A stretch of DNA of 64,000 nucleotides from CAVYPR01 sp963770505 (GTDB lineage: Bacteria > Actinomycetota > Acidimicrobiia > Acidimicrobiales > RAAP-2), in the NCBI GenBank assembly GCA_963770505.1, contig CAVYPR010000001.1:1359130-1423129 (forward strand). Reading direction: 5' to 3'. Below are positions 35,787 to 44,333 of this stretch, piece by piece; the first letter of the stretch is position 1; each line of letters starts with the position of its first letter. The notes under the pieces are model-generated. The model searched no databases and was not told where the DNA came from. It worked only from the letters and a program-made list of their open reading frames with translations. The translations under genes and the position numbers were made by a program.

Positions 35787-36250
35787 AAGGACCGCCTCCC
35801 CCCGACCGACCAATCAACCCTCCCTGCGGTGTACCGGCCTGCGCATACCCGTGGAGGAGTGACCTGGCATCGGCGGTTGACGGAAAGGGGCCCAGGGCGA
35901 TGAGGCGGTCGGTAGCCGTTTCCACCCGAGCCAGACGATCTTGGACCTGATTTCACACTTGTTGGTCGGAGTCATTCGGCACATCGGGTGCTCGTAGGCG
36001 TAAGGAATCCGCTCTAACCCTTGCAACAGTGTCGAGTGATAGTGAATACTTGGAGGCGGGAAGTTGGCAGTGCGCTGGGCGATTAGCCCATTTGCACAGG
36101 TGGGGCCAGCGAGGGAAGGGGCAATCAAGTGGTGCATTTACGTCGCACACGCGGCCGCCGCGACGAGGTCTACCACGTGAGACGTCGTTCACCGACGTGT
36201 CGATCGTGACAATGCTAGAGGAACGCCCCATTGGGGATACGAAACCTCAC
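35787..36250. other. 464-bp region upstream of the IPT lipoprotein
   Basis: No convincing gene. It is open in the frame of the downstream lipoprotein for part of its length but the encoded peptide has no signal or domain character. It should hold the lipoprotein promoter; none was assigned. Confidence 0.45.
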
Positions 36251-39200
36251 ATGCATCAGTTACGGCATCCAAGTGGAGGAGCGCACGCTGAGAGGGGGTC
36301 AAAGCGGGGGCTTTGGCTTTTCTTGGTCGCTGTAGTTCTCCCCGCGCTCGCAATACTGCTCAGCGGTTGCATAACGAGCTTCTCACCAACGAGTGGAACG
36401 TCGCTAGGCGGCACCACGGTCATCATCAAGGGCTCCCACTTCACAGGAACCACCGCGGTCAAGTTCGGCACAACAACAGCCACTAGTTTCACGGTCACAG
36501 GCCCGGGCACCATCACTGCGGTGACCAACAAACATGAAGCGGGCACAGTCATCATCAAGGTCACCACGCCGGAGGGAACGTTCGCCTCAACTTCGCACTT
36601 CACGTTTGCGACACCGCCGGCGATCACCAGCATCACGCCGACCAATGGAACGATCCTTGGCAATACCACGCTCACCATCTCCGGCTCTCACTTGACAGGA
36701 GCCACCGCGCTCGACTTCGGATCGACACCGGCCTTCAGCTTCACGGTGACAAACCCAACAACCATCAAGGCAGTGACCCCGGCCCACGCACCCGGCACAG
36801 TCACGGTGAAGGTGACCACGGCCGGGGGCACGGCCACCGCAGGCTCGGAGTACAGGTTCGTGGCCCCGGCTCCGACCGTCACCTCCTTCACGCCGGCCAC
36901 AGGCACCACCAGCGGCGGGACCACGGTGACCATCACGGGCACCAACTTCAGCGGCACCGGTTTCGCTGCCACCGCGGTCAAGTTCGGCACAACAACAGCG
37001 ACCAGCTACACCGTTACAAGCGCGACCCAGATCAAGGCCGTCACCAAGGCACATGCGCCTGGCACAGTCACGGTGAAGGTGACCACGGCCGGGGGCACGG
37101 CCACCGCAGGCTCGGAGTACAGGTTCGTGGCCCCGGCTCCGACCGTCACCTCCTTCACGCCGGCCACAGGCACCACCAGCGGCGGGACCACGGTGACCAT
37201 CACGGGCACCAACTTCAGCGGCACCGGTTTCGCTGCCACCGCGGTCAAGTTCGGCACAACAACAGCGACCAGCTACACCGTTACAAGCGCGACCCAGATC
37301 AAGGCCGTCACCAAGGCACATGCGCCTGGCACAGTCACGGTGAAGGTGACCACGGCCGGGGGCACGGCCACCGCAGGCTCGGAGTACAGGTTCGTGGCCC
37401 CGGCTCCGACGATCACCTTGGTGACACCTACGTCGGGGACTACCGCGGGCGACACCACAGTCGTCATCATCGGTACACATCTGACAGGGGCAACGGTCAA
37501 GTTCGGTACAACACCGGCCAACACAGTGCGCGTGATCTACCCCACAAAGGTCAGGGTGAAGACCCCGGCCCACGCACCCGGCACAGTCATGGTGAAGGTG
37601 ACCACGGCCGGGGGCACGGCCACCGCAGGCTCGGAGTACAGGTTCGTGGCCCCGGCTCCGACCGTCACCTCCTTCACGCCGGCCACAGGCACCACCAGCG
37701 GCGGGACCACGGTGACCATCACGGGCACCAACTTCAGCGGCACCGGTTTCGCTGCCACCGCGGTCAAGTTCGGCACAACAACAGCCAAGAGCTTCACTGT
37801 GACATCGCCCACGACCATCAAGGCCATTACCGGACCCCAGGTGGCCGCCACAGCCAAAATCACCGTCACCACCCCCAGTGGCACAGCCAGCTCGGCGGGT
37901 GACTACAAGTTCGTCGCCCCCGCTCCCACGATCACGACGTTCACCCCCGCCACAGGGACGACCTCGGGCACAACGACGATGACGATCACCGGCACCAACC
38001 TCTACGGCGCCACGGTCGTGAAGTTCGGCACAACAACAGCCAAGAGCGTCATCGTGACATCACCCACGACCATCAAGGCCGTTACCAAACCCCACGTGGC
38101 GGGGACAGTGAGCCTCAAGGTGAGGACGGCCGGCGGGACTAGCACGGCGTCGACCGACTACAAGTTCAAAGCCTCCACCCCCACCATCACCTCGTTCACC
38201 CCGGCCACAGGGACGACCTCGGGCACAACGACGGTGACGATCACCGGAACCAACCTCTACGGCGCCACGGTCGTGAAGTTCGGCACAACAACAACTAAGA
38301 GCGTCACCGTGACATCGCCCACGACCATCAAGGCCGTCACCAAGACCCACGCACCAGGCACAGTCACCCTCAAGGTGACGACGGCCGGGGGGACCGCCAC
38401 GGCGTCGACCGACTACAAGTTCAAGGCCCCCGCTCCCACGATCACGACGTTCACCCCCAACACAGGGACCACCTCGGGCACAACGACGGTCACGATCACC
38501 GGCACCGGATTTAGCGGCACCGGCTTCTCGGCAACCGCCGTCACATTCGGGACAGTGGCCGCGAAGAGCTACACCGTCACAAGCTCCACCACCATCAAGG
38601 CAGTGACGCCTGCCCATGTGGTCGCTACAGTCAAAATCACAGTCACCACCTCCAGTGGCACCGCCACCTCGGCGGGTAACTACAAGTTCGTGGCCCCCGC
38701 GCCCACCATCACCTCGTTCACCCCCACTACAGGGACGACCTCGGGCACAACCACGGTCACCATCACCGGCACCAACCTCTACGGCGCCACCGCTGTCAAG
38801 TTCGGCACAACAGCAGCCAAGAGCTTCACTGTGACATCACCCACGACCGTCAAGGCCGTCACCAATCTCCATGTGGCCGGGACATTGAAGGTGAAGGTCA
38901 CCACCCCCAGTGGCACCGCCACTTCGGCGGGTAATTACAAGTTCGTGGCCCACGCGCCCACCATCACCTCGTTCACCCCCACTACAGGGACCACCTCGGG
39001 CACAACCACGGTCACCATCACCGGCACCAACCTCTACGGCGCCACGGCCGTGAAGTCGGGCACAACAGCAGCCAAGAGCTTTACCGTCACATCGCCCACG
39101 ACCGTCAAGGCCGTCACCAAGCCCCACGTGGCCGCCACAGTCAAGGTGAAGGTCACCACGGCTGGAGGGACCGCCACCTCAACAGGCAACTACAAGTTTG

Positions 39201-41596
39201 TAGCCCCGGTTCCAAGCATCACCTCGTTCACCCCCACTACAGGGACCACCTCGGGCACAACCACGGTCACCATCACCGGCACCAACCTCTACGGCGCCAC
39301 GGTCGTGAAGTCGGGCACAACAGCAGCCAAGAGCTTTACCGTCACATCGCCCACGACCGTCAAGGCCGTCACCAAGCCCCACGTGGCCGCCACAGTCAAG
39401 GTGAAGGTCACCACGGCTGGAGGGACCGCCACCTCAACAGGCAACTACAAGTTTGTAGCCCCGGTTCCAAGCATCACCTCGTTCACCCCCAACACAGGGA
39501 CCACCTCGGGCACAACGACGGTCACCATCACCGGCACCAACCTCTACGGCGCCACGGCCGTGAAGTTGGGGACAACAGCAGCCAAGAGTTTTACCGTCAC
39601 AAGCCCAACGACCATCAAAGCCGTCACCAATCCCCATGTGGCCGCCACAGTCAAGGTGAAGGTCACCACGGCTGGAGGGACCGCCACCTCAACGGGCAAT
39701 TACAGGTTCTTCCTGCCAGCCCCGACCATCACGGACTTCAGACCGACAAGAGGCCCCGTTACGGGCGGAACTACGGTCACCATCACCGGCACGGGCCTGT
39801 CTGGAGCCACTTCGGTTCGATTTGGCACAACAACACCGGCTTCGAGCTTTACGGTTACAGGCCCAACACAAATAACGGCGGTCACCGAGGCCCATGCAGC
39901 GGGGACAGTGCCGCTCAGAGTGACCACGCCGGGAGGCACGACCACAGCCTTCAAGTCCTTGATGTTCGAGTATTTTCCAGTGACCTCGATCACGTCGGTC
40001 ACGCCGACGTCCGGGACCACCAGCGGCGGGACGACGGTCACCATCAACGGCATCGGGTTCACATCACCAAGCGTGAAGGCGCAACAGAACTTGAGCGACG
40101 CCATCACTTCGGCGGAGGCGATCTACGTGAGCAACAACGCCCGGTTCCCGACAACCGCCGAGATGGTCACCGATTTGGGCACGACACAGCAGACCGTTGC
40201 CTTCACGACAGGCACATCGACCCCCACAAGAAGCAGGAACGCCATCAGCGTGGACGCAGTCAACCCTCAGTTGGTCGTCCTTACCACCATCGATGCTTAC
40301 GGATACTGCTGGGTGAGTGCACTCAACGAGACCGATTCGACCATCAACATGATCACACCCGGTCGAAACTTCAACTTCACAAAGACAATCACCACACTCT
40401 TCGGCACATGTAAGGCTGGGAGATGGGCATTGACAAGGACCGGTTGGGTGCCCAACTTCAGCACAGTAAAGACAGCTGACGGGGCCATAGCCGTCAAGTT
40501 CGGCACAACAACAGCGGCCAGATTCACGGTAACAGGTCCCACAACCATCACCGCCGTCACCAAGGCCCACGCCGTCGGCACAGTGACCGTCTCAGTCACC
40601 ACCCCCGACGGCACGGGGACTTCGACTTCGGGGTTCACTTTCGTCACAGCGAGCGCCAACACATCCACCCAGCCATCCTGGACCAAGCTCTCACCCGCCA
40701 TGTCTCCCCCCGCACTGCGTTTGGCGTCGATGGCTTACGATCCAGCCACCGGAGACATGGTGCTCTTCGGGGGCTACAGCACAGTGTCGATAAGTGGGAC
40801 CGGCGCCACCTGGGTGTGGAACGGATCCACCTGGAAGGAGCTGTCACCCGCTACAAGTCCGCCACCCCGTAGCGGAGCCGTCATGGCCTATGACGAAGCA
40901 ACGGGGAACATGGTGCTCTTCGGGGGCACACGCACGACACACGGGGTGCTGAACGACACCTGGACGTGGAACGGTAGCAACTGGACCGAGCAGTGGCCCG
41001 AGACAAGTCCGTCCCCCCGAAAAGGGGCCTCAATGACCTACGATGCCGCAACGGGGAACCTCGTACTGTTCGGAGGGGCGTCGAGGACAAACGTCGAGTT
41101 CGGCGATACCTGGATCTGGAACGGGTCAAACTGGGTCGAACAGTCTCCAGGTACATCTTGTCCGGTTCGTGTGGATGCCTCAATGGCGTACGACCCTGCA
41201 ATAGGCAGAGTGGTGCTCTTCGGTGGTGTTGGGAATCAGAGCGGCTCGCTCATTCTTGGCGACACCTGGACGTGGAACGGCAGCAACTGGACCAAGCAGG
41301 CAACAACGACGAGTCCCTCTGCTCGTTACCTCTCGTCGATGGCTTACGACCAGGTGACAGGGGAGATGGTCCTCTTCGGGGGCTATAGCAGGACAGAGGG
41401 ATTCCTCTCTGACACGTGGACCTGGAAGGGCACAAACTGGATCAAGGTTTCTCCGGCCACTCATCCCTCAGTACGTTGGGAAGCTTCGATGGCCTACGAC
41501 ACAGCGACGGGGAGTATCTTGCTGTTTGGCGGCAATGGTGGGTTCGGAACTTACAACGACAGCTGGTCGTGGGGGGCGACAGCTTCCTCCGCTTGA
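36251..41596 (+). CDS. Giant lipoprotein: about 15 IPT/TIG domains, an inserted pilin-like domain and six Kelch repeats
   Basis: A 1,781-residue protein. A signal peptide (LWLFLVAVVLPALAILLSGC) ends in a lipobox with Cys at residue 40. About fifteen IPT/TIG domains of 75-90 residues follow, each with TITSFTPTTGTTSGTTTVTI-type strands. The fifteenth is split by residues 1275-1411, which read like the head of a type IV pilin (AQQNLSDAITSAEAIYVSNN, GYCWVSALNE). Residues 1470-1781 are six Kelch-type repeats (MAYDPATGDMVLFGG, DTWTWNGSNW), enough for one six-bladed propeller. It probably projects from the cell and binds carbohydrate or a surface. Start ATG 36251; upstream starts add no domain. Confidence 0.85.
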   Translation: MHQLRHPSGGAHAERGSKRGLWLFLVAVVLPALAILLSGCITSFSPTSGTSLGGTTVIIKGSHFTGTTAVKFGTTTATSFTVTGPGTITAVTNKHEAGTVIIKVTTPEGTFASTSHFTFATPPAITSITPTNGTILGNTTLTISGSHLTGATALDFGSTPAFSFTVTNPTTIKAVTPAHAPGTVTVKVTTAGGTATAGSEYRFVAPAPTVTSFTPATGTTSGGTTVTITGTNFSGTGFAATAVKFGTTTATSYTVTSATQIKAVTKAHAPGTVTVKVTTAGGTATAGSEYRFVAPAPTVTSFTPATGTTSGGTTVTITGTNFSGTGFAATAVKFGTTTATSYTVTSATQIKAVTKAHAPGTVTVKVTTAGGTATAGSEYRFVAPAPTITLVTPTSGTTAGDTTVVIIGTHLTGATVKFGTTPANTVRVIYPTKVRVKTPAHAPGTVMVKVTTAGGTATAGSEYRFVAPAPTVTSFTPATGTTSGGTTVTITGTNFSGTGFAATAVKFGTTTAKSFTVTSPTTIKAITGPQVAATAKITVTTPSGTASSAGDYKFVAPAPTITTFTPATGTTSGTTTMTITGTNLYGATVVKFGTTTAKSVIVTSPTTIKAVTKPHVAGTVSLKVRTAGGTSTASTDYKFKASTPTITSFTPATGTTSGTTTVTITGTNLYGATVVKFGTTTTKSVTVTSPTTIKAVTKTHAPGTVTLKVTTAGGTATASTDYKFKAPAPTITTFTPNTGTTSGTTTVTITGTGFSGTGFSATAVTFGTVAAKSYTVTSSTTIKAVTPAHVVATVKITVTTSSGTATSAGNYKFVAPAPTITSFTPTTGTTSGTTTVTITGTNLYGATAVKFGTTAAKSFTVTSPTTVKAVTNLHVAGTLKVKVTTPSGTATSAGNYKFVAHAPTITSFTPTTGTTSGTTTVTITGTNLYGATAVKSGTTAAKSFTVTSPTTVKAVTKPHVAATVKVKVTTAGGTATSTGNYKFVAPVPSITSFTPTTGTTSGTTTVTITGTNLYGATVVKSGTTAAKSFTVTSPTTVKAVTKPHVAATVKVKVTTAGGTATSTGNYKFVAPVPSITSFTPNTGTTSGTTTVTITGTNLYGATAVKLGTTAAKSFTVTSPTTIKAVTNPHVAATVKVKVTTAGGTATSTGNYRFFLPAPTITDFRPTRGPVTGGTTVTITGTGLSGATSVRFGTTTPASSFTVTGPTQITAVTEAHAAGTVPLRVTTPGGTTTAFKSLMFEYFPVTSITSVTPTSGTTSGGTTVTINGIGFTSPSVKAQQNLSDAITSAEAIYVSNNARFPTTAEMVTDLGTTQQTVAFTTGTSTPTRSRNAISVDAVNPQLVVLTTIDAYGYCWVSALNETDSTINMITPGRNFNFTKTITTLFGTCKAGRWALTRTGWVPNFSTVKTADGAIAVKFGTTTAARFTVTGPTTITAVTKAHAVGTVTVSVTTPDGTGTSTSGFTFVTASANTSTQPSWTKLSPAMSPPALRLASMAYDPATGDMVLFGGYSTVSISGTGATWVWNGSTWKELSPATSPPPRSGAVMAYDEATGNMVLFGGTRTTHGVLNDTWTWNGSNWTEQWPETSPSPRKGASMTYDAATGNLVLFGGASRTNVEFGDTWIWNGSNWVEQSPGTSCPVRVDASMAYDPAIGRVVLFGGVGNQSGSLILGDTWTWNGSNWTKQATTTSPSARYLSSMAYDQVTGEMVLFGGYSRTEGFLSDTWTWKGTNWIKVSPATHPSVRWEASMAYDTATGSILLFGGNGGFGTYNDSWSWGATASSA
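36785..37400 (+). repeat. Perfect 267-bp tandem coding duplication
   Basis: Two consecutive 267-bp units (89 codons, one IPT domain each; for example 36854-37120 and 37121-37387) are identical as read, and part of the unit recurs at about 37565-37790. The identity implies very recent duplication or ongoing conversion. Confidence 0.92.
38670..39690 (+). repeat. 255-bp tandem IPT-coding units
   Basis: About four tandem units of 255 bp (85 codons), highly similar; the stretch AACAGGCAACTACAAGTTTG recurs at 39181 and 39436. It differs in length from the 267-bp units upstream, so amplification occurred at least twice. Confidence 0.85.
40073..40483 (+). other. Pilin-head-like domain inserted in an IPT domain
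   Basis: Codons 1275-1411 of the giant lipoprotein. The upstream half of the IPT domain (SITSVTPTSGTTSGGTTVTI) stops at this point and its second half (AIAVKFGTTTAARFTVTG) resumes after it. The insert has the AQ-NL-DAITSAEAIY start, FPT, VAFTTGTSTP and GYCW features of actinobacterial type IV pilin heads, without the pilin N-terminal helix. Confidence 0.65.
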
Positions 41597-41757
41597 GGTG
41601 TTGTTTCAGGAGCTAAGCGACATAGCGCGGGCAGGTTATCCGGGATTACCGCCGCCGCCCCTTCTGGTACGCCAGTGCCATCCGCCGCCGGCCTGGTTGA
41701 CGCTATGACGAACTGATCGGACCAGTCGACGGCGCTCGTAGCAGATGAGGGCGATGG

Positions 41758-42017
41758 CTACAGACCCACCGACGCGACCGCATTCTCCCGGAAGAGGGAC
41801 CCATCACGGATGTAGCGCCGCAGCATTGCAGTGCCTTTGTGGCCCGTCGCGTTTGCGATAACCCTTTCGAGCACGCCAGCCTCGGCAGCGGCGGTTGCAA
41901 GCCCTGCCCGAAGGGAATGTCCGGCCGCCAAATCCGGGTCGATCTCCGCTCTTTTCGCGTGACGCTTGACGATGGCAACGCCCTGACAGCCGAGGCGGAT
42001 GGCGGGACACCTTCTGC
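41758..42017 (-). pseudogene. Tyrosine recombinase/phage integrase, C-terminal remnant
   Basis: Reading the minus strand from about 42017 to the TAG at 41758 gives the C-terminal catalytic part of a tyrosine integrase: QGVAIVKRHAKRAEIDPD, then GHSLRAGLATAAAEAGVLE (the HxxR motif), ANATGHKGTAMLRRYIRDGS (the second His and the nucleophile Tyr) and LFRENAVASVGL. The N-terminal and core-binding parts are missing, and the frame lacks a start. The break is just before repeat copy 6. It belongs to the mycobacteriophage/ICE-like integrase type, not an integron IntI. It marks a former mobile element here. Confidence 0.85.
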
Positions 42018-42033
42018 CCTCCCCCTTCGTGGA

Positions 42034-42095
42034 GTGTCCCCGAAGATCATGTGGACGCCTCGTCCAAAGATGTCCCCGACCGCCGGAACGGCCAC
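42034..42095 (+). repeat. 62-64 bp dispersed repeat, copy 6
   Basis: First box GTGTCCCCGAAGATC, second ATGTCCCCGACCGCCGGAA, 62 bp. It abuts the truncated end of the integrase remnant. Confidence 0.65.
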
Positions 42096-42131
42096 ATCAC
42101 CTGCTCAGTGCTGCTCCGTCATACTGGCGTT

Positions 42132-42503
42132 GTGGGTTCCTCGGGCGCTGCCCTTCCGCGGACATTTGGAGTGGGGGCTGTACTTCACAACGTTCAGGGT
42201 GGCGGACGACTGTTTGTCGCGCCGGGCCGCCTCGAACTCCGACCTGGCCCTGCAACTCGCAAGGTCTCGGGCGTCGAAGTGGTCCGGCACTCGGTGAGCA
42301 GAGTAGAGGCGTACCGAGCCCGCCTTCTGCCTCCATGGATGAGCTGTTCAATCGTGGTATCCGACGGGATCCGTCGGGTTCTTGCGACGTTTCCACTGTG
42401 GACGCGACGGTCGCTGTTTGCCGCCCTCAGCAGTGCGGGCTTTGAGGTGTCAGAGAAGGTGACGCTGATTGAGCACGGCTATGAGCGAATGACCTTTGGC
42501 TGA
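42132..42503 (+). CDS. Hypothetical PH-like domain protein (array unit)
   Basis: About 123 residues. The sequence LHNVQGGGRLFVAPGRLELR then VVRHSVSRVEAYRARLLPPW and GIRRVLATFPLWTRRSLFAA looks like a small bacterial PH-type domain: membrane-adjacent beta strands with a Trp-rich turn. No signal peptide. GTG 42132 is the best start; the frame is open to 42051 across repeat copy 6. It is the only gene between copies 6 and 7. Confidence 0.55.
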   Translation: MGSSGAALPRTFGVGAVLHNVQGGGRLFVAPGRLELRPGPATRKVSGVEVVRHSVSRVEAYRARLLPPWMSCSIVVSDGIRRVLATFPLWTRRSLFAALSSAGFEVSEKVTLIEHGYERMTFG

Positions 42504-42508
42504 CCCCC

Positions 42509-42571
42509 GTGTCCCCAAATCTCAGACCTGGCAGGTTCGAGGGGTGACCCAGACCGCCGGGAGGATGTCAC
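42509..42571 (+). repeat. 62-64 bp dispersed repeat, copy 7
   Basis: First box GTGTCCCCAAATCTC, second TGACCCAGACCGCCGGGA, then GGATGTCAC. 63 bp. Confidence 0.7.
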
Positions 42572-42918
42572 TCAGTTTGCGGGTTACCAAGTCCCGTGCG
42601 ATCCCAGCTCCGGGCGTTCAGAAGGCGGATTTCCATTACCTCTTTCGGATGAAGCCCATGCGGCACCAGAAAGATGTGCAGGTCGAGGCGTTCGAGCGGG
42701 AGCACTCTTGCCGCCTGCTGCTCCCAGTTGCTCACCAACGTGGGCAGGTCAGCTGCTTCAAGGAGTGCGCCTGAGTATGGGAAATTCACCGTCCCCCGCC
42801 AAACCAGGTACCCCTCGGGATCGCGACTGTTTCGCTCCGGCCAAACGTACAAGTCAACCGCCATCGGCCATCGACCCGGCTCGTCGGGCGCATTGATCCT
42901 TGTCGGCACGAGTGGCAA
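42568..42918 (-). CDS. Hypothetical protein (array unit)
   Basis: A 116-residue protein, middle VDLYVWPERNSRDPEGYLVW and GALLEAADLPTLVSNWEQQA, then LERLDLHIFLVPHGLHPKEV. An alpha/beta pattern without a recognised motif. Start GTG 42918, possibly shorter at MAVDLYVWPE. Its 3' end touches repeat copy 7, and copy 8 lies just upstream, so the unit is almost all gene. Confidence 0.58.
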   Translation of the reverse strand: MPLVPTRINAPDEPGRWPMAVDLYVWPERNSRDPEGYLVWRGTVNFPYSGALLEAADLPTLVSNWEQQAARVLPLERLDLHIFLVPHGLHPKEVMEIRLLNARSWDRTGLGNPQTE

Positions 42919-42927
42919 GGATAGGCC

Positions 42928-42989
42928 CGCCCCCTAACGCGAGGACCAGAGCATCGCCTGAGCGTCACCTACCGCCGGGTGTTGGGCAT
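42928..42989 (+). repeat. 62-64 bp dispersed repeat, copy 8
   Basis: First box CGCCCCCTAACGCGAGG, second GTCACCTACCGCCGGGT, ending GTTGGGCAT, 62 bp. This copy alone carries AAC in the 5' arm and GTTGGGC in the 3' arm, which resembles integron attC core sites. Confidence 0.85.
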
Positions 42990-43020
42990 CGCTTGCGAGC
43001 AGGACGTTGGGTGCGCAGGG

Positions 43021-43635
43021 TCAAATGATGAGGCGTCGGGCGACCAAGTCAATGGTCAGCCGCCGAACGTAAGTGCTCCCAGGAGTCCAGCCCGCCACGG
43101 GTTCAAAGTCAATGAACAACCATGAGGCGTTCTCCGGGATGTGGCCCAGATCCCTGGTTCCGTGCGTCGCTGGCCCACCAGCCGATCGTGCGATCGCCCC
43201 GCCGTTGTCGTCTCTGTACTCACTGCCAAGGTCGTCAGTGACTCGCAGCATCCAATACCAGAAAAAGGGACCCTTGTTCTCGTTCTCGTCCTCGTACTCC
43301 TGCAGACCCGGCACAAACTCGTAGTGGAGTTCAGGCTCCGACTGGCAGGTTCCCACAACTTGCGTGTCTTCGGGAGAGAGTCGACGAAGTCCGAGGCCCA
43401 TCCCTGAAATCCCATCCGAGTTCGACTCGATCGTGGGATTCGCGGCTTCATTGAGGAATTGGTCTCTCCGTTCCATGAACCTGGTCACGGGAACCGTGTG
43501 CCCCAGGTCAATGCCACGAGCAATCACGTGGTGCCCTTCGACCAGCTCGCCCAAGTCAACGTCGAAACTAATGTCCATCGTCCAGCCCATGCGGGCCATG
43601 AAGGAATCGGTGGCATCTCGGGAGGGGACGAGCAT
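43021..43635 (-). CDS. Hypothetical protein (array unit)
   Basis: A 204-residue acidic protein: MDISFDVDLGELVEGHHVIA at residues 20-39, FVPGLQEYEDENENKGPFFW, YWMLRVTDDLGSEYRDDNGG, ENASWLFIDFEPVAGWTPGS, LTIDLVARRLII. The beta-strand-rich layout could be a jelly-roll or Ig-like fold. No signal peptide or known motif. Start ATG 43635; ATG 43599 or 43590 (MARMGW) would also serve. Only gene between copies 8 and 9. Confidence 0.62.
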   Translation of the reverse strand: MLVPSRDATDSFMARMGWTMDISFDVDLGELVEGHHVIARGIDLGHTVPVTRFMERRDQFLNEAANPTIESNSDGISGMGLGLRRLSPEDTQVVGTCQSEPELHYEFVPGLQEYEDENENKGPFFWYWMLRVTDDLGSEYRDDNGGAIARSAGGPATHGTRDLGHIPENASWLFIDFEPVAGWTPGSTYVRRLTIDLVARRLII

Positions 43636-43690
43636 GGGTCAACTCTTGCCCCGCAACCCGTCTCCGTGATTTCCCGTTTCAGCTCGGAGG

Positions 43691-43753
43691 TATCCCATAC
43701 CGTGCAGTTCTAGTCCGACTGATCTATGCCACCTACCGCCGGGTCGGTGCGCA
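43691..43753 (+). repeat. 62-64 bp dispersed repeat, copy 9
   Basis: First box TATCCCATACCGTG, second TGCCACCTACCGCCGGGT, then CGGTGCGCAT, 63 bp. Confidence 0.75.
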
Positions 43754-43847
43754 TATCGGCCCATGCGCTTGCTGAGCGGTTACAAATGGCGACCGGAAAA
43801 GCCCGACTCGCAAGTTGCGGCACACGGACACGGATTACCGTATCTGC

Positions 43848-44177
43848 ATGACCAGGGATCGAACGGCGTGGACGATGGAGATGTCGGATGTCGACGTCCG
43901 GTCGCCGACGCACGTCCGTAGCTTCAAGGGAAGACGCGGCAAGGTCGCTCGGACTTCTCGAGGTCTCAATCCCGACTATCAATTCGTGACCATGAGCCAT
44001 CGACCCACTGGAATCGAAGTAAAGGGGGAAGTACCTCTGGGGCACTATTCACGAGCCGAAATGAAACGACGCGTGAATGAGCTCAAGCGTGAGTTGTGGT
44101 TCGAACTCGAAGGCCACGTAGCTGCTCGGCTCGGAAAGCCACGGAGTGGTCTTGGCAGGTGTAACCCATTTGCGTGA
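43848..44177 (+). CDS. Small basic hypothetical protein (array unit)
   Basis: A 109-residue basic protein: RGKVARTSRGLNPDYQFVTM, HRPTGIEVKGEVPLGHYSRA, EMKRRVNELKRELWFELEGH. The C-terminal amphipathic helix rich in Lys/Arg/Glu may bind nucleic acid (inference). ATG 43848 is chosen; earlier in-frame starts add little. Located between repeat copies 9 and 10. No family recognised. Confidence 0.58.
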   Translation: MTRDRTAWTMEMSDVDVRSPTHVRSFKGRRGKVARTSRGLNPDYQFVTMSHRPTGIEVKGEVPLGHYSRAEMKRRVNELKRELWFELEGHVAARLGKPRSGLGRCNPFA

Positions 44178-44197
44178 TTGCGTCTTGTCGGGACACC

Positions 44198-44261
44198 GTG
44201 CCCCCTAATCCTCGGCCCTCTCACCGCTGACGACCGTCTCCTACCGCCGGGTCGTGGACAC
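44198..44261 (+). repeat. 62-64 bp dispersed repeat, copy 10
   Basis: First box GTGCCCCCTAATCCTCGG, second TCTCCTACCGCCGGGT, ending CGTGGACAC; the outer GTGcCCC and GGaCAC arms are complementary. 64 bp. Confidence 0.8.
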
Positions 44262-44333
44262 GTATGACCATCCCGGACCAATGGCTACGTGCCCACACGT
44301 TGGAGAGGTCCTATTGAGGGATACCGTGGGTAC

